Below, piece after piece: positions 8,910 to 17,434 of a DNA stretch of 64,000 bases (position 1 is the stretch's first letter; every line of letters begins with the position of its first letter). This stretch comes from Polyangia bacterium (lineage in GTDB: Bacteria; Myxococcota_A; Polyangia; Nannocystales; Nannocystaceae). The stretch covers positions 278,432-342,431 of the forward strand of contig JAUIFF010000009.1 in the NCBI GenBank assembly GCA_030429545.1, given 5' to 3'. A program made the position numbers and the translations under genes. The notes below the pieces were generated by a model. It saw only the letters and a program-made list of their open reading frames with translations, was not told where the DNA came from and searched no databases.

Positions 8910-9506
8910 ACACGTTGGCCAGGCCCGGGGTGTTGTGTCGCACCCATGTTTGTGAGGGCCTCAACTAGATGTATAGGCATATCTATGTGGCTTGGGCCAG
9001 ACGAGTGTTGGGGGCCTATGGTCGCGGCAGACGGCAGGGCCGATGTTCCGGGACCAAATTTGGTTGCCAACCAAAACGGAAACCCGAGCTGCTGACCAAG
9101 CGCGCTCGGGTCCCCCCCCAGTTAAGTTTTCGTTCGCAGTACCGGCGTGATGCCCACGGGTTCGTGCGGAAATAGATAGTTACAAGCTAAGTGAGCTAAG
9201 TCGATAAGGTAGGTCAGGCTAGGAAACGGACAGGTAAAGCAAGACCAAGAAAAGAAAGTTTGGCAAGTTCCACCAGCGGTGGATGCCCGTATCTAAAGCA
9301 CAACTCGTGCCTGATTGATAAAATGTTGAAAATATTTGAATTGATGCCTTCCGAACACATGGCTTTGCTGGAGACATCCTAGAAACTATGACTCGGATGT
9401 CGGGGTGGTCCGGCAGCCGTTTTTGGACCCTGACAAGATTGTCATGAGCCGTCTCGCGCGGGGACGCGCGATGGTTTGCCGTTGCCTCTCGAGAAACAAT
9501 CCGCTG
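8910..9506. other. Divergent intergenic region upstream of argC
   Basis: About 600 bp between the DUF423 gene and argC, visibly richer in A and T than its surroundings, especially 9170-9370. No convincing gene. It contains a perfect dyad TCCACC-AGC-GGTGGA at 9269-9283, a near-repeat AGCTAAGT at 9184 and 9194, and AT-rich stretches around 9315-9350 that could hold the arg promoter. Which, if any, of these is an operator is not known. Confidence 0.5.
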
Positions 9507-10598
9507 GTGACTGCTCCGAAGACTCCCGAACAAATCCGCGCTGTGGTCGTTGGTGGAACTGGCTACGGCGGTGCCGAATTGATCCGTTTGTTGCTCGCCC
9601 ACCCCCGGGTCGAGTTGTGTCGCGTGACCAGCATCGACCATGTCGACGAGCCGCTTGAGGCGGTCCACCGCAACCTCTCGGCGACCGGCCTGACCTACGA
9701 AAAAATGTCGCTGACCGACGCGGCCGCGGGGATGGATGTTGTGTTCCTAGCACTGCCGCACAAGGTCAGCGCGACATTTGCCCCGGAGATCGAAACCATT
9801 GCGGCCCGGGTCGTTGACCTGTCGGGGGACTTTCGCCTGCGCAGCGCCGATGACTATACAAGTTTCTACGGTGGGCCCCACCCACATCCGCACCTGCTCG
9901 GCACGTTTGTCTACGGCCTGCCCGAGCTCCACCGCGAGGCCCTTGCCGGCGCTACGCGGGTGGCTTCGCCCGGTTGCTTTGCCACGACGATCGCCCTGGG
10001 GATGTTGCCACTCGCCGCCGCGGGGGCGCTGCGGGGCCCGATCCACACGGTTGCATGTACAGGTTCTTCGGGGTCCGGTGCCTACGCCAAGGCCGGTACC
10101 CACCATCCGCTGCGGGCGAGCAACCTCAAGATCTACAAGCCACTGGCCCACCAACACACCCCGGAGATCGAGCAAACCCTGCGGGACGCGGCGCGTAAGC
10201 ACGGGCACGAGCCGGCATTTACCCTGCAGTTTGTTCCGGTTTCGGCACCCCTGGTCCGCGGGATTTTGGCCAATAGCTTTGTTGAGATCGATGCTGCCGT
10301 GACGCGGGAGCAGGTCGCTGCGTGGATGCATGAGTTTTACCCCGGCGACGGGTTTGTCCGGGTGCTCGGCGATGGCGGGCGCCAGGCCGAGGTTGTCGAT
10401 GTTAAGGGCAGCATGTTTGCCGAGTTGTCGTGGACATTTGGCGAGGTCGACCCGGCGACGGGCCGGCGCCAGCTGGTGGTGACGACGGCCCTCGACAACC
10501 TTGTCAAAGGTGGGGCCGGGCAGGGCGTGTCGTCGATGAACTTGATGTTCGGGCTACCCGAGCGCACCGGGATTGACCAACCGGCCCTGTGGCCCTAG
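9507..10598 (+). CDS. argC: N-acetyl-gamma-glutamyl-phosphate reductase
   Basis: Third step of the acetylated arginine pathway: NADPH-dependent reduction of N-acetylglutamyl-5-phosphate to the semialdehyde. The N-terminus has the dinucleotide-binding VVVGGTGYGGAELIRLL, and SPGCFATTIALGML carries the catalytic Cys at about residue 157. VDLSGDFRLRS and STHHPLRA-like segments are also in place. GTG at 9507 gives 363 residues, close to the family length; the frame stays open further upstream to Met codons at 9471, 9444 and 9405, but those extra residues do not look like ArgC. argB follows after 15 bp, so the two form an operon. A TGYANNTRCA site lies at 10052. Confidence 0.9.
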   Translation: MTAPKTPEQIRAVVVGGTGYGGAELIRLLLAHPRVELCRVTSIDHVDEPLEAVHRNLSATGLTYEKMSLTDAAAGMDVVFLALPHKVSATFAPEIETIAARVVDLSGDFRLRSADDYTSFYGGPHPHPHLLGTFVYGLPELHREALAGATRVASPGCFATTIALGMLPLAAAGALRGPIHTVACTGSSGSGAYAKAGTHHPLRASNLKIYKPLAHQHTPEIEQTLRDAARKHGHEPAFTLQFVPVSAPLVRGILANSFVEIDAAVTREQVAAWMHEFYPGDGFVRVLGDGGRQAEVVDVKGSMFAELSWTFGEVDPATGRRQLVVTTALDNLVKGGAGQGVSSMNLMFGLPERTGIDQPALWP

Positions 10599-10613
10599 CT
10601 CGGAGGCTCAAAC

Positions 10614-11447
10614 ATGGCAGCAAACGTTGACTCTACACGTACTTTGGTGGTCAAGTTTGGTGGCGATGTGGTCGCCGACCAACAGTCGCTCGCCAGCGTG
10701 CTTGCGGCGGTTCGCGGGCAGCTTGCAGCCGGTGCCCGTGTTGTTTTGTGCCACGGCGGAGGGCCCCAGGCCAATGCGCTTTCGAGCCGTTTGGGCCTCA
10801 CGCCAACCAAGGTAGGCGGGCGAAGGGTGACCGATGCCGCAACCTTGGAGGTGATGAAATACGTGCTCGCCGGTGCGGTCAACGTCGATGTCGTGGCGGC
10901 CAGCCGTGCCGCCGGGATACCCCAAGCGGTCGGCTTGAGTGGGGTGAGCGATGGCCTGGTTTCGGCCGTGCGTCGCCCCCCCAAGGTGGTTTCGGGCAGC
11001 GATGGAAAACCGGTTGATTTTGGGTTCGTCGGCGATGTTGTCGAGATCCGTACCGGGGTGATTACCCATCTGCTCGCCGGCGGGTACATGCCGGTGGTCA
11101 ACACCCTGGGTATCGATGCCGCCGGTGCGGTTTACAATATCAATGCAGATACAATCTCGACCGCGCTGGCCGGTGCGTTGGCGGCCGATGACCTGTATTT
11201 GATCACCGGCGTCCCCGGGGTGCTGCGCGACAAGGACGACCCGACCACGAGATTGCCGAGGTTGACGGCCAGCGAGGCCCGTCAGGCGATCGCCGAAGGG
11301 GTGATTGTGGGCGGTATGATTCCCAAGGTCGAGGAGGCACTCAAACAGCTTTCCCGTGGCCTACGGGCCGTGCACATTTTGGGGGCCGAGGGCTTTGTCG
11401 CCGATTTGGCAAACCCCGGGAGCGCGGGGACGACCCTCATCGCCTAG
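10614..11447 (+). CDS. argB: Acetylglutamate kinase
   Basis: 277 residues, normal for the family. It phosphorylates N-acetylglutamate, the step before ArgC. VVKFGGDVV is the phosphate-binding N-terminal Lys-Phe-Gly-Gly motif, VVLCHGGGPQ the acetylglutamate/ATP Gly-rich loop, GGRRVTDAATLEVMKYVLAG the substrate-binding segment, and NINADTISTALAGALAADDL the late nucleotide-binding motif. It begins with ATG 15 bp after argC, with GGAGG upstream. It lacks the N-terminal kinked helix associated with arginine-inhibited hexameric enzymes, so feedback control by arginine is uncertain. A TGYANNTRCA copy at 11144 spells Ala-Asp-Thr with unusual GCA and ACA codons. Confidence 0.92.
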   Translation: MAANVDSTRTLVVKFGGDVVADQQSLASVLAAVRGQLAAGARVVLCHGGGPQANALSSRLGLTPTKVGGRRVTDAATLEVMKYVLAGAVNVDVVAASRAAGIPQAVGLSGVSDGLVSAVRRPPKVVSGSDGKPVDFGFVGDVVEIRTGVITHLLAGGYMPVVNTLGIDAAGAVYNINADTISTALAGALAADDLYLITGVPGVLRDKDDPTTRLPRLTASEARQAIAEGVIVGGMIPKVEEALKQLSRGLRAVHILGAEGFVADLANPGSAGTTLIA

Positions 11448-11641
11448 ACCAGCTGCCGAGGCCTAGCTCAACCGCGTTGTCGCCTGCCCTGCTGATGCGC
11501 TGGCATCGGGCGTAGCGGGTTTGCCTCCTGCTGGCGAGCGCCGACGTGATGAGCACCAGGTAGCGTGTATGTGCACTTTTTAGGCCATAGGGCGGACGAG
11601 ACAGTGGCGGACAGCTTGGGCTGCCCGTGGTACACCGGGGC

Positions 11642-12865
11642 ATGCAGGCAAAGTTGTTTGAGGCAGTCGCCGCCGCGTTTGAGACGGAGCAGGTCCCGTG
11701 GTTTCGTCGTTTGGTCGACCAACCGAGCCATACCTATGCCCGTGAGGATGTCGAAGTTGCGGCCACCTTGGTCGATGCCAAGGCTGCTGCGCTCGGACTT
11801 GCATGTGCAAAAATACCCGACAGCGGGGGGCAATTTGCCGACCATCGTGTGTATGCCACACCGGCCGCAGCCAACGGGGCAAAGAGCCTGGCACTGGTCG
11901 GGCACATCGATACCGTTTTTCCCCGTAGCCTCGGTTTTTTAGCGTTTGAGCGCGATACTGATGGCGATGGTAACCCCGGCGATATCGTTCGCGGGCCCGG
12001 GGTGCTCGACATGAAGTCGGGCCTGAGTGCCATGTTTTTTGCCCTGCAAGCACTCGAGAAGGTCGCTCCAGGTGCATGTGCAAAATTACCGCTGCGACTT
12101 ATCGTGGTGTCCGACGAAGAGGTCGGCTCGCCGAGTAGCCGCGACCTCTACCGCGAGCTTGCGCCACAGTTGACCGGTGCGCTGGTGTTTGAGGCCGGCC
12201 GCACCGAGGACAAGATCGTGGTCGCGCGCAAGGGGGGCGGCATGTTTAAGGTCGATGTCACCGGCCGGGCTGCGCACGCCGGCAATGACCACGCCGCCGG
12301 GATCAATGCAATCCATGCACTTACATATTTAGTACCCCGGGTCGAAGCCCTGACCAACTACGAAACCGGGGTGACCGCCAATGTTGGGCTGATCAGTGGA
12401 GGGACGGCAAAGAACACTGTACCTGAGCAGGCGCAGATGACGATCGATACCCGGTTTGAAACCGCAGCGGCTGCGGACGAGGTCGTCGCCAAGTTGCGGG
12501 CGATGGTTGCCGATCCGTTCGCCGGAGCGAGCGATGTGGTCGAGCGCCTGCGCCAGGCGAAGTTTGAGCTTTCGGGCGGGGTGACGCGTCCGCCGATGGA
12601 ACCGACACCCGGCAATCACAAACTGCGCGAAGCCTACGAGCCCCACGCGATCGCTGCGGGGTTGAAGGTTGGCGCCGCGCCGTTGCAGGGTGGGGGGTCC
12701 GATGCCAACCTCCTCGCGGGCCTAGGCGTGCCATGCATCGATGGGCTAGGGCCCTACGGCCAGTACTTCCACCGGGTGCAGGAGTGGAGCAGCCTGTCGA
12801 GCTTGCTGCGGCGAACACAGGCCCTGGCGAGTTTTCTCGGGCAACAACTTGCGCAGATGTCGTAG
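11642..12865 (+). CDS. M20 family metallopeptidase (carboxypeptidase G2 / ArgE-like)
   Basis: About 407 residues. Zinc-ligand motifs are clear: GHIDTVFP (His and Asp), GPGVLDMKSGL (bridging Asp) and VVSDEEVGSPSS (catalytic Glu plus ligand Glu). AAHAGNDHAAGINAIHAL starts the dimerisation/lid domain, and GGGSDANLLAGLGVPCIDGLG the last ligand region. The sequence reads more like carboxypeptidase G2-type enzymes than classical ArgE, but its place ~195 bp after argCB makes N-acetylornithine deacetylation a reasonable alternative. ATG 11642 is preferred to GTG 11627. Three TGYANNTRCA palindromes fall inside it (11800, 12073, 12316) and one just upstream (11566), the densest cluster in the window. 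Confidence 0.8.
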   Translation: MQAKLFEAVAAAFETEQVPWFRRLVDQPSHTYAREDVEVAATLVDAKAAALGLACAKIPDSGGQFADHRVYATPAAANGAKSLALVGHIDTVFPRSLGFLAFERDTDGDGNPGDIVRGPGVLDMKSGLSAMFFALQALEKVAPGACAKLPLRLIVVSDEEVGSPSSRDLYRELAPQLTGALVFEAGRTEDKIVVARKGGGMFKVDVTGRAAHAGNDHAAGINAIHALTYLVPRVEALTNYETGVTANVGLISGGTAKNTVPEQAQMTIDTRFETAAAADEVVAKLRAMVADPFAGASDVVERLRQAKFELSGGVTRPPMEPTPGNHKLREAYEPHAIAAGLKVGAAPLQGGGSDANLLAGLGVPCIDGLGPYGQYFHRVQEWSSLSSLLRRTQALASFLGQQLAQMS

Positions 12866-13035
12866 TTCGACTGCGAGGTTTGCGACTCACGGGTTTTGCG
12901 CGGTTGCGAGTGTGGCCAGCGCCGTTCAATACGAAATTTCAGAGAGTTAGCCGCACGGAATGACGCACCCCGAACCGCGAGCGCCGAGGTTTGCTTGCGC
13001 ACCGGGGCAACTGGTGAGACAACAACCGGACCGAC

Positions 13036-14337
13036 ATGGACGATACCGACACCCTCGAGGTGCTAATCGTATTCCTCTGCCTGATAGGGAGTATGTTTTT
13101 TTCCGGCTCCGAGACCGCGGTGACGAGTCTCGATGATCGCCGGGCACGACGAGTTGTCGAAGCAGGCGGGCGCGGTTCCACCCTCATGGCGATGTGGGTA
13201 CGGCAGCCTGTGCGGGTGTTGTCGACGATTTTGGTGGGCAACAACATCACCAACACGCTCATGGGTGCCCTCGTAACCGCGATTGCGCTGCGGCACTTTG
13301 GTGGCGGCCCGTATGGCGAATATGCGGTGGCAACCGCGGTGTTTGTGACGACTGTTTTGCTGCTGATCTTTGGCGAAATTACGCCGAAGGCGGTTGGTCG
13401 GGCCCACGCTGAAAAGCTCGCCATGCCAGCCCTAGCAGTCCTGCGGGTGCTCAGCAAAATCATGGCGCCGGCTCTGTGGCTGTTGACCAAAATCACCAAC
13501 TTTATCGTGCGCCGGTTAGTTGGCGACCAGAGCCTCAGCCCGCTCAACCGGGTGACGACCGACGAGATTGGCTACCTGGTCAAGGTCGGTCGCCGCGAGG
13601 GGTCGATCGCCGCAGAACAGGCGGCACTGTTGCAGGGCATTGTCCGGTTTGAGGACAAGATCGTCCGCGACATCTTGATTCCGGTCGACAAGGTCACGGC
13701 GGTCGATCTGAGCTGGGGTGTTAAACAAGTCAGCCAGGTGGCGGCCCGCTCAGGCCACAGCCGGCTACCGGTGTACGAGGGTAACCTCGACAACATCAAG
13801 GGAATCTTGCATATCAAACAGTTGGTTGGCCTGGGTCCCGACGAGAGTATCGCGCGAATCCTGCGGCCGCCGGTGTTCATCAGCGAATCGTTGCGTCTAC
13901 ATGATTTGTTGCAACGGTTTAAGGAGCAACGGGTTCACCTAGGCATTGTCGTCGACGATGCTGGTGACACAGTTGGGGTTGTCACGCTCGAGGATGTGCT
14001 CGAGCAGATTGTCGGCCAGATCTTCGACGAGACTGATCGGGCTCCACTGGCGGCCAACAACCAGGGCGGTTTGTTCTTCTTTGAGGGCCAGGACTCGCTC
14101 ACGCGGGTCGAGGAGGAGCTCGTGACCACCGAGGTCGCCGAGGAGATGGAGGGGGTCGACAGCATTGGCGACCTACTCACGCGCCTCGCCGGGCAAATCC
14201 CCGTTGCAGGCTCCGTGTTTGTGTGGGAACGGCTGCGGTTTAAGGTGCTGGCCGCCGATGCCCGTCATGTGATCCGTGTGAGTGTTGAGAAGATCGAGCC
14301 GGTCGAAACCGAGGACTCGATCGACTCAGAGCTCTAG
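13036..14337 (+). CDS. CNNM/CBS/CorC-HlyC domain membrane protein
   Basis: 433 residues. An N-terminal CNNM (DUF21) domain has four hydrophobic segments and the family motif FFSGSETAVTSLD. It is followed by a CBS pair (about residues 215-340; IPVDKVTAVDLSWG, HSRLPVYEGNLDNIKGILH, VVDDAGDTVGVVTLEDVLE) and a C-terminal CorC_HlyC fold ending near FKVLAADARHVIRVSV. Such proteins sit in the inner membrane and are linked to magnesium or cobalt efflux and tolerance; the old 'hemolysin' name is misleading. It is monocistronic in appearance and converges with the cyclase gene, the two stops being 43 bp apart. Confidence 0.88.
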   Translation: MDDTDTLEVLIVFLCLIGSMFFSGSETAVTSLDDRRARRVVEAGGRGSTLMAMWVRQPVRVLSTILVGNNITNTLMGALVTAIALRHFGGGPYGEYAVATAVFVTTVLLLIFGEITPKAVGRAHAEKLAMPALAVLRVLSKIMAPALWLLTKITNFIVRRLVGDQSLSPLNRVTTDEIGYLVKVGRREGSIAAEQAALLQGIVRFEDKIVRDILIPVDKVTAVDLSWGVKQVSQVAARSGHSRLPVYEGNLDNIKGILHIKQLVGLGPDESIARILRPPVFISESLRLHDLLQRFKEQRVHLGIVVDDAGDTVGVVTLEDVLEQIVGQIFDETDRAPLAANNQGGLFFFEGQDSLTRVEEELVTTEVAEEMEGVDSIGDLLTRLAGQIPVAGSVFVWERLRFKVLAADARHVIRVSVEKIEPVETEDSIDSEL

Positions 14338-14379
14338 CGAAGCAGTGCGTACAAGTTCCCGATGGGGCAAGCCGAGTCG

Positions 14380-16500
14380 CTAGGTCCGCGCGAGTGCCCG
14401 GGCAAGTGCCCATGCGGGAAATATTTGTCGATACAACTTGTAGTCGAGCACCGCAGTTTTAAAAAACACTCCGCTTGCCGGTTCGCGTGGCCACGAGCCG
14501 TCGGCTTGCTGGTTTCGACACAAAAATGCGAGGCCCCGTTCGATCGCCTGAGCGGTTGCCGGCTGGTCGTGACGCAGGTCGAGCAGCGTGAGCAGGGCCC
14601 ACGCGGTTTGGACGACCGAACTCGGTTGTTGGGGGGCAAGCTGGACAGGCTCGCCGCGGTGGAGACCGCGAAAACTCTCTCCCCAGCCACCGTCGGGTCG
14701 CTGGCTGGCGAGCAAAAACCGGGTGGCCGCTGCGAACGCATCGTGTTGGACTGGGAGACCGGCAGCCCGCAACCCGGAGACGACGAAAAATGTTCCGTAG
14801 GTAAAGTGAATGCCCCAAAACCCTGCCCAGCCGCCGCTTTTATGTTGACTGTGCAACAATAGCCGGGTGCCGCGGACAATCGCCTTTTCAATGCGGGCGT
14901 GCATCGGTGCCGGAAGGTCCGCACCGAGGTGGTGGCGGGCGCTTGCCAGCCCGCGCAGGCAGCTGCCGGTGCACTCGACGTAACTACCCTCGATCATGCA
15001 GCTGCCGTAGAGCTCGGAGGGGTTGAAATGGCGGAGGATGTCGCTGCCGCGCCGGGCCTCGTACGAGCCAAACCCACCGTCGGGGTTTTGCCGGGCGAGA
15101 ATAAACTCGAGGGCCCACAGTACCCGCTCGCGAGGCAGCGGATGCTCGTTCGCCAGCAGGGCCTCGAGTGCCTCGGCCGTACAATCGCTCACCGGCCAGG
15201 GATGGTGCTCGTCGGCAAACCCCCAACCTCCGCGGGCCGGAGCCCGGTGGTATGCCCGACCGTTGGGGATATCAGCGATCATTTGGGCGGAGGCAAGCCA
15301 GGTCCGCGCCCGGGCTTTCATTGTATTTGCATTGGCATCGCTGGGCCCCTCACTCAAGGCCTGCAACAAAAAGCTCGTGTCCCAAATATCGCTGCGCGCT
15401 CCGGCAATGCGCATGCCCTCGGTGTCGTCCTCCCAAACCCAGTACTCGAGCCCGGCAAGTGCACGCTCGAGCTCGGGGTGCTGTGGGCTTTGGTGGTGGA
15501 GCGCGAGGCAAAACAACATGCCGTTGACGGGGCTCAGGCACACGTAGTCGGTACTGCGCAGCTCAAACAACATGTGGTCGATCGCCGTGCGCAGGGCCTG
15601 TTTGCGCAACCAGCCGGGTGTGAGTCGATCGGCGGTCTTGAGCAGACCAAACGCGCCCTTGAGCAGCACGCCTGGGTCTTCAAACAGGTCGGTGGTGGCA
15701 ACCTGGTCGGGTTTGAACTGCTTGGGGTCGTAGCCGCCCGGAAACAGCTCGCGGCGCAACGCCTCGACGACCGCGGTCTTTGGTGCCGTCATGCGGGCAC
15801 CGTGGAGGTACGACAACCCCAGGTAAATGAGCCGCATGTGGCAATACAATTTTCGCGGGTGGGCCGGCGAAGCATGGGGCAATAGCCACAGCTCAGGCAC
15901 AATCGCGTGAATCGCTTCCCACGGGTGGAGCCCGAGCAGGGCCATCCACACCCGACCCCAGGCTGGCAGTTGGGGAACGCCCCCGTGCCCAAGGATCCAG
16001 CGGCGTGCACGGCTGGCGAGCGGGTCGTCGGGCGAGACACCGAGCAATCGCATAGATGTGTATGCAAGGGTTGTGTGAAACAGATAGCTGCCGCTTTGCC
16101 GATGCATGGCAAAGCCACCGTCCTCCATCTGTTGTTGGCGGTAGGCGGTGAGAATGTGTTCGCGGCGCGCGGGCGCGATCGGCCGCCCCAAAACAAATTG
16201 CATCATCACATATTGTGAGATGAGCATGGTGTTCCACACGACCTCGCCGCCAAACGAGCCGCGCTGGGCCTGCTCGGTGGCGAGATGGCCAAGCGCGCGG
16301 CGATAGGCTTGCTCGTGTTTTGCGTACTCGGACGGGGCCTGCTCGGACTGGGCCTGCTCAGGTTGTCCGGACGTTGATTGTTCAGGTTGCTGTGGTTGCT
16401 CGGATTGCCTAGGGGCCGTTGCGTACATGCGCGACTCAACTTCGCTGCTCGGACGGACAAAGATGTCCGTCTCGATGCAGCCTGCCGGTGTCGTCGACAA
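14380..16500 (-). CDS. Oxidosqualene cyclase (lanosterol/cycloartenol synthase type)
   Basis: 706 residues. The catalytic motif is VSDCTAE (Asp near residue 439), the oxidosqualene-cyclase form, not the DxDD form of squalene-hopene cyclases, so the substrate is 2,3-oxidosqualene and the product a sterol precursor. QW repeats that brace the alpha-barrel are seen: QNPDGGFGSYE, KSGGWAGFWG, QRPDGGWGES and QQADGSWPRE. Six residues before the catalytic Asp is His, as in plant cycloartenol synthase, whereas two before it is Val, as in lanosterol synthase, so the product is ambiguous (residue roles recalled from the literature). The first ~60 residues are Gln/Ser/Glu-rich and unrelated to the fold; ATG 16428 is an alternative start. 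It lies downstream of three other minus-strand genes. Confidence 0.88.
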   Translation of the reverse strand: MSTTPAGCIETDIFVRPSSEVESRMYATAPRQSEQPQQPEQSTSGQPEQAQSEQAPSEYAKHEQAYRRALGHLATEQAQRGSFGGEVVWNTMLISQYVMMQFVLGRPIAPARREHILTAYRQQQMEDGGFAMHRQSGSYLFHTTLAYTSMRLLGVSPDDPLASRARRWILGHGGVPQLPAWGRVWMALLGLHPWEAIHAIVPELWLLPHASPAHPRKLYCHMRLIYLGLSYLHGARMTAPKTAVVEALRRELFPGGYDPKQFKPDQVATTDLFEDPGVLLKGAFGLLKTADRLTPGWLRKQALRTAIDHMLFELRSTDYVCLSPVNGMLFCLALHHQSPQHPELERALAGLEYWVWEDDTEGMRIAGARSDIWDTSFLLQALSEGPSDANANTMKARARTWLASAQMIADIPNGRAYHRAPARGGWGFADEHHPWPVSDCTAEALEALLANEHPLPRERVLWALEFILARQNPDGGFGSYEARRGSDILRHFNPSELYGSCMIEGSYVECTGSCLRGLASARHHLGADLPAPMHARIEKAIVRGTRLLLHSQHKSGGWAGFWGIHFTYGTFFVVSGLRAAGLPVQHDAFAAATRFLLASQRPDGGWGESFRGLHRGEPVQLAPQQPSSVVQTAWALLTLLDLRHDQPATAQAIERGLAFLCRNQQADGSWPREPASGVFFKTAVLDYKLYRQIFPAWALARALART

Positions 16501-16554
16501 CTCGCAGTGGCCGAGGGCACACCGTCACCTACGGGTCGACGGTTTTGTTGCCGG

Positions 16555-17235
16555 CTACGGCACCTTGAGGATCAAAAAGTACTGGTACGGCAAAAACGTC
16601 TCTTCGCGTTCCAGCACAAATCCCGCCTGTTTGAGCTCGGCCAGTGCGGTTTGTTTGGGCACCCGGTACTTGGTCTCAGGGGCGATTTCAGGGGGTGCGT
16701 CGCTTTCGGGTTTAAAGCTGATGAGCACCAGGGTGCCACCGGGCTTGAGCGCCGTGCGGATCTTTTCGAGGTAGCTAACGCGATCGCGGATATAGGAGTA
16801 GGTGTTCGACATAAAAATGATGTCGAGGGCCTGCTCGGGGAGGGCGGGGTCGTCGAAGAACGCGAGGTGGGGTTCGATGTTGGGGGTTCCCCAGCCCTCG
16901 CGGTTGGACTCGATGTGCTCGCGAAATGTATCGTCGATGTCGACCGCGTAGACCTTGCCACCCGGCACTTCGCGGGCAAGTCGCCACGAGAAGTAGCCCG
17001 ACCCGGCACCGATGTCGGCGATCAATGCTTCGGCATTGTCGATTTGCAGGGCCCGAATCACCTGGTCGGGTTTGGTCCACGCGTCGCGCTCTTTGTCGTC
17101 GAAGACCTCGATCATGTGTTTGGGGTCGTCGTAGTGACGCGGCGGCCCCGACGTTTGCGTGCATGCCCAATTGCCCGCGAGCACGAGCGCGAGGCCAATG
17201 AGAACGGGGCGCAGGCAGTTGCGACTGGAAGTCAC
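16555..17235 (-). CDS. Exported class I SAM-dependent methyltransferase-like protein
   Basis: About 226 residues from GTG 17235. LIADIGAGSGYFSWRLA is SAM motif I, VYAVDIDDTF the acidic end of strand 2 and LDIIFMSNTYSYI strand 4, giving a Rossmann methyltransferase. It is preceded by a signal-like N-terminus (CLRPVLIGLALVLAGNWAC) with a weak lipobox, suggesting a membrane-anchored periplasmic location, odd for a SAM-dependent enzyme. The frame stays open another 495 bp upstream, but that part overlaps the Yip1-like gene and crosses a repeat, so it is rejected. It ends 54 bp before the cyclase start. A role in sterol tailoring is only positional speculation. Confidence 0.65.
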   Translation of the reverse strand: MTSSRNCLRPVLIGLALVLAGNWACTQTSGPPRHYDDPKHMIEVFDDKERDAWTKPDQVIRALQIDNAEALIADIGAGSGYFSWRLAREVPGGKVYAVDIDDTFREHIESNREGWGTPNIEPHLAFFDDPALPEQALDIIFMSNTYSYIRDRVSYLEKIRTALKPGGTLVLISFKPESDAPPEIAPETKYRVPKQTALAELKQAGFVLEREETFLPYQYFLILKVP

Positions 17236-17326
17236 TGACGTAGGGTAGGACGCAACCGCAGTGTTTGTGAAGCCCCCGAAGGCGTGTCGTGTGCGCCCCA
17301 TCCGGCTGGCACCGCCCTGTCCGCCG

Positions 17327-17434
17327 GGTACGTGGTCAGGGAACGAAGTACCGCGAACCGAGCGACCAACCTGGGAAGGTACGTGGTCAGGGAACGAAGT
17401 ACCGCGAACCGAGGTGTGGCGACCAACCTGGGAA
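17327..17434. repeat. Two-unit tandem repeat spanning the 3' end of the Yip1-like gene
   Basis: Unit 1 is 17327-17377 (51 bp) and unit 2 is 17378-17434 (57 bp); both start GGTACGTGGTCAGGGAACGA and differ by a 6-bp insertion (GTGTGG) in unit 2. Each unit holds GGTAC-16 nt-GTACC arms. Unit 2 encodes the last residues and the TGA stop of the minus-strand gene; unit 1 lies just downstream of that stop. Confidence 0.85.

Noticed and set aside
14380..16500. Squalene-hopene cyclase
   Set aside because: The catalytic motif is VSDCTAE rather than the DxDD type of squalene-hopene cyclases.
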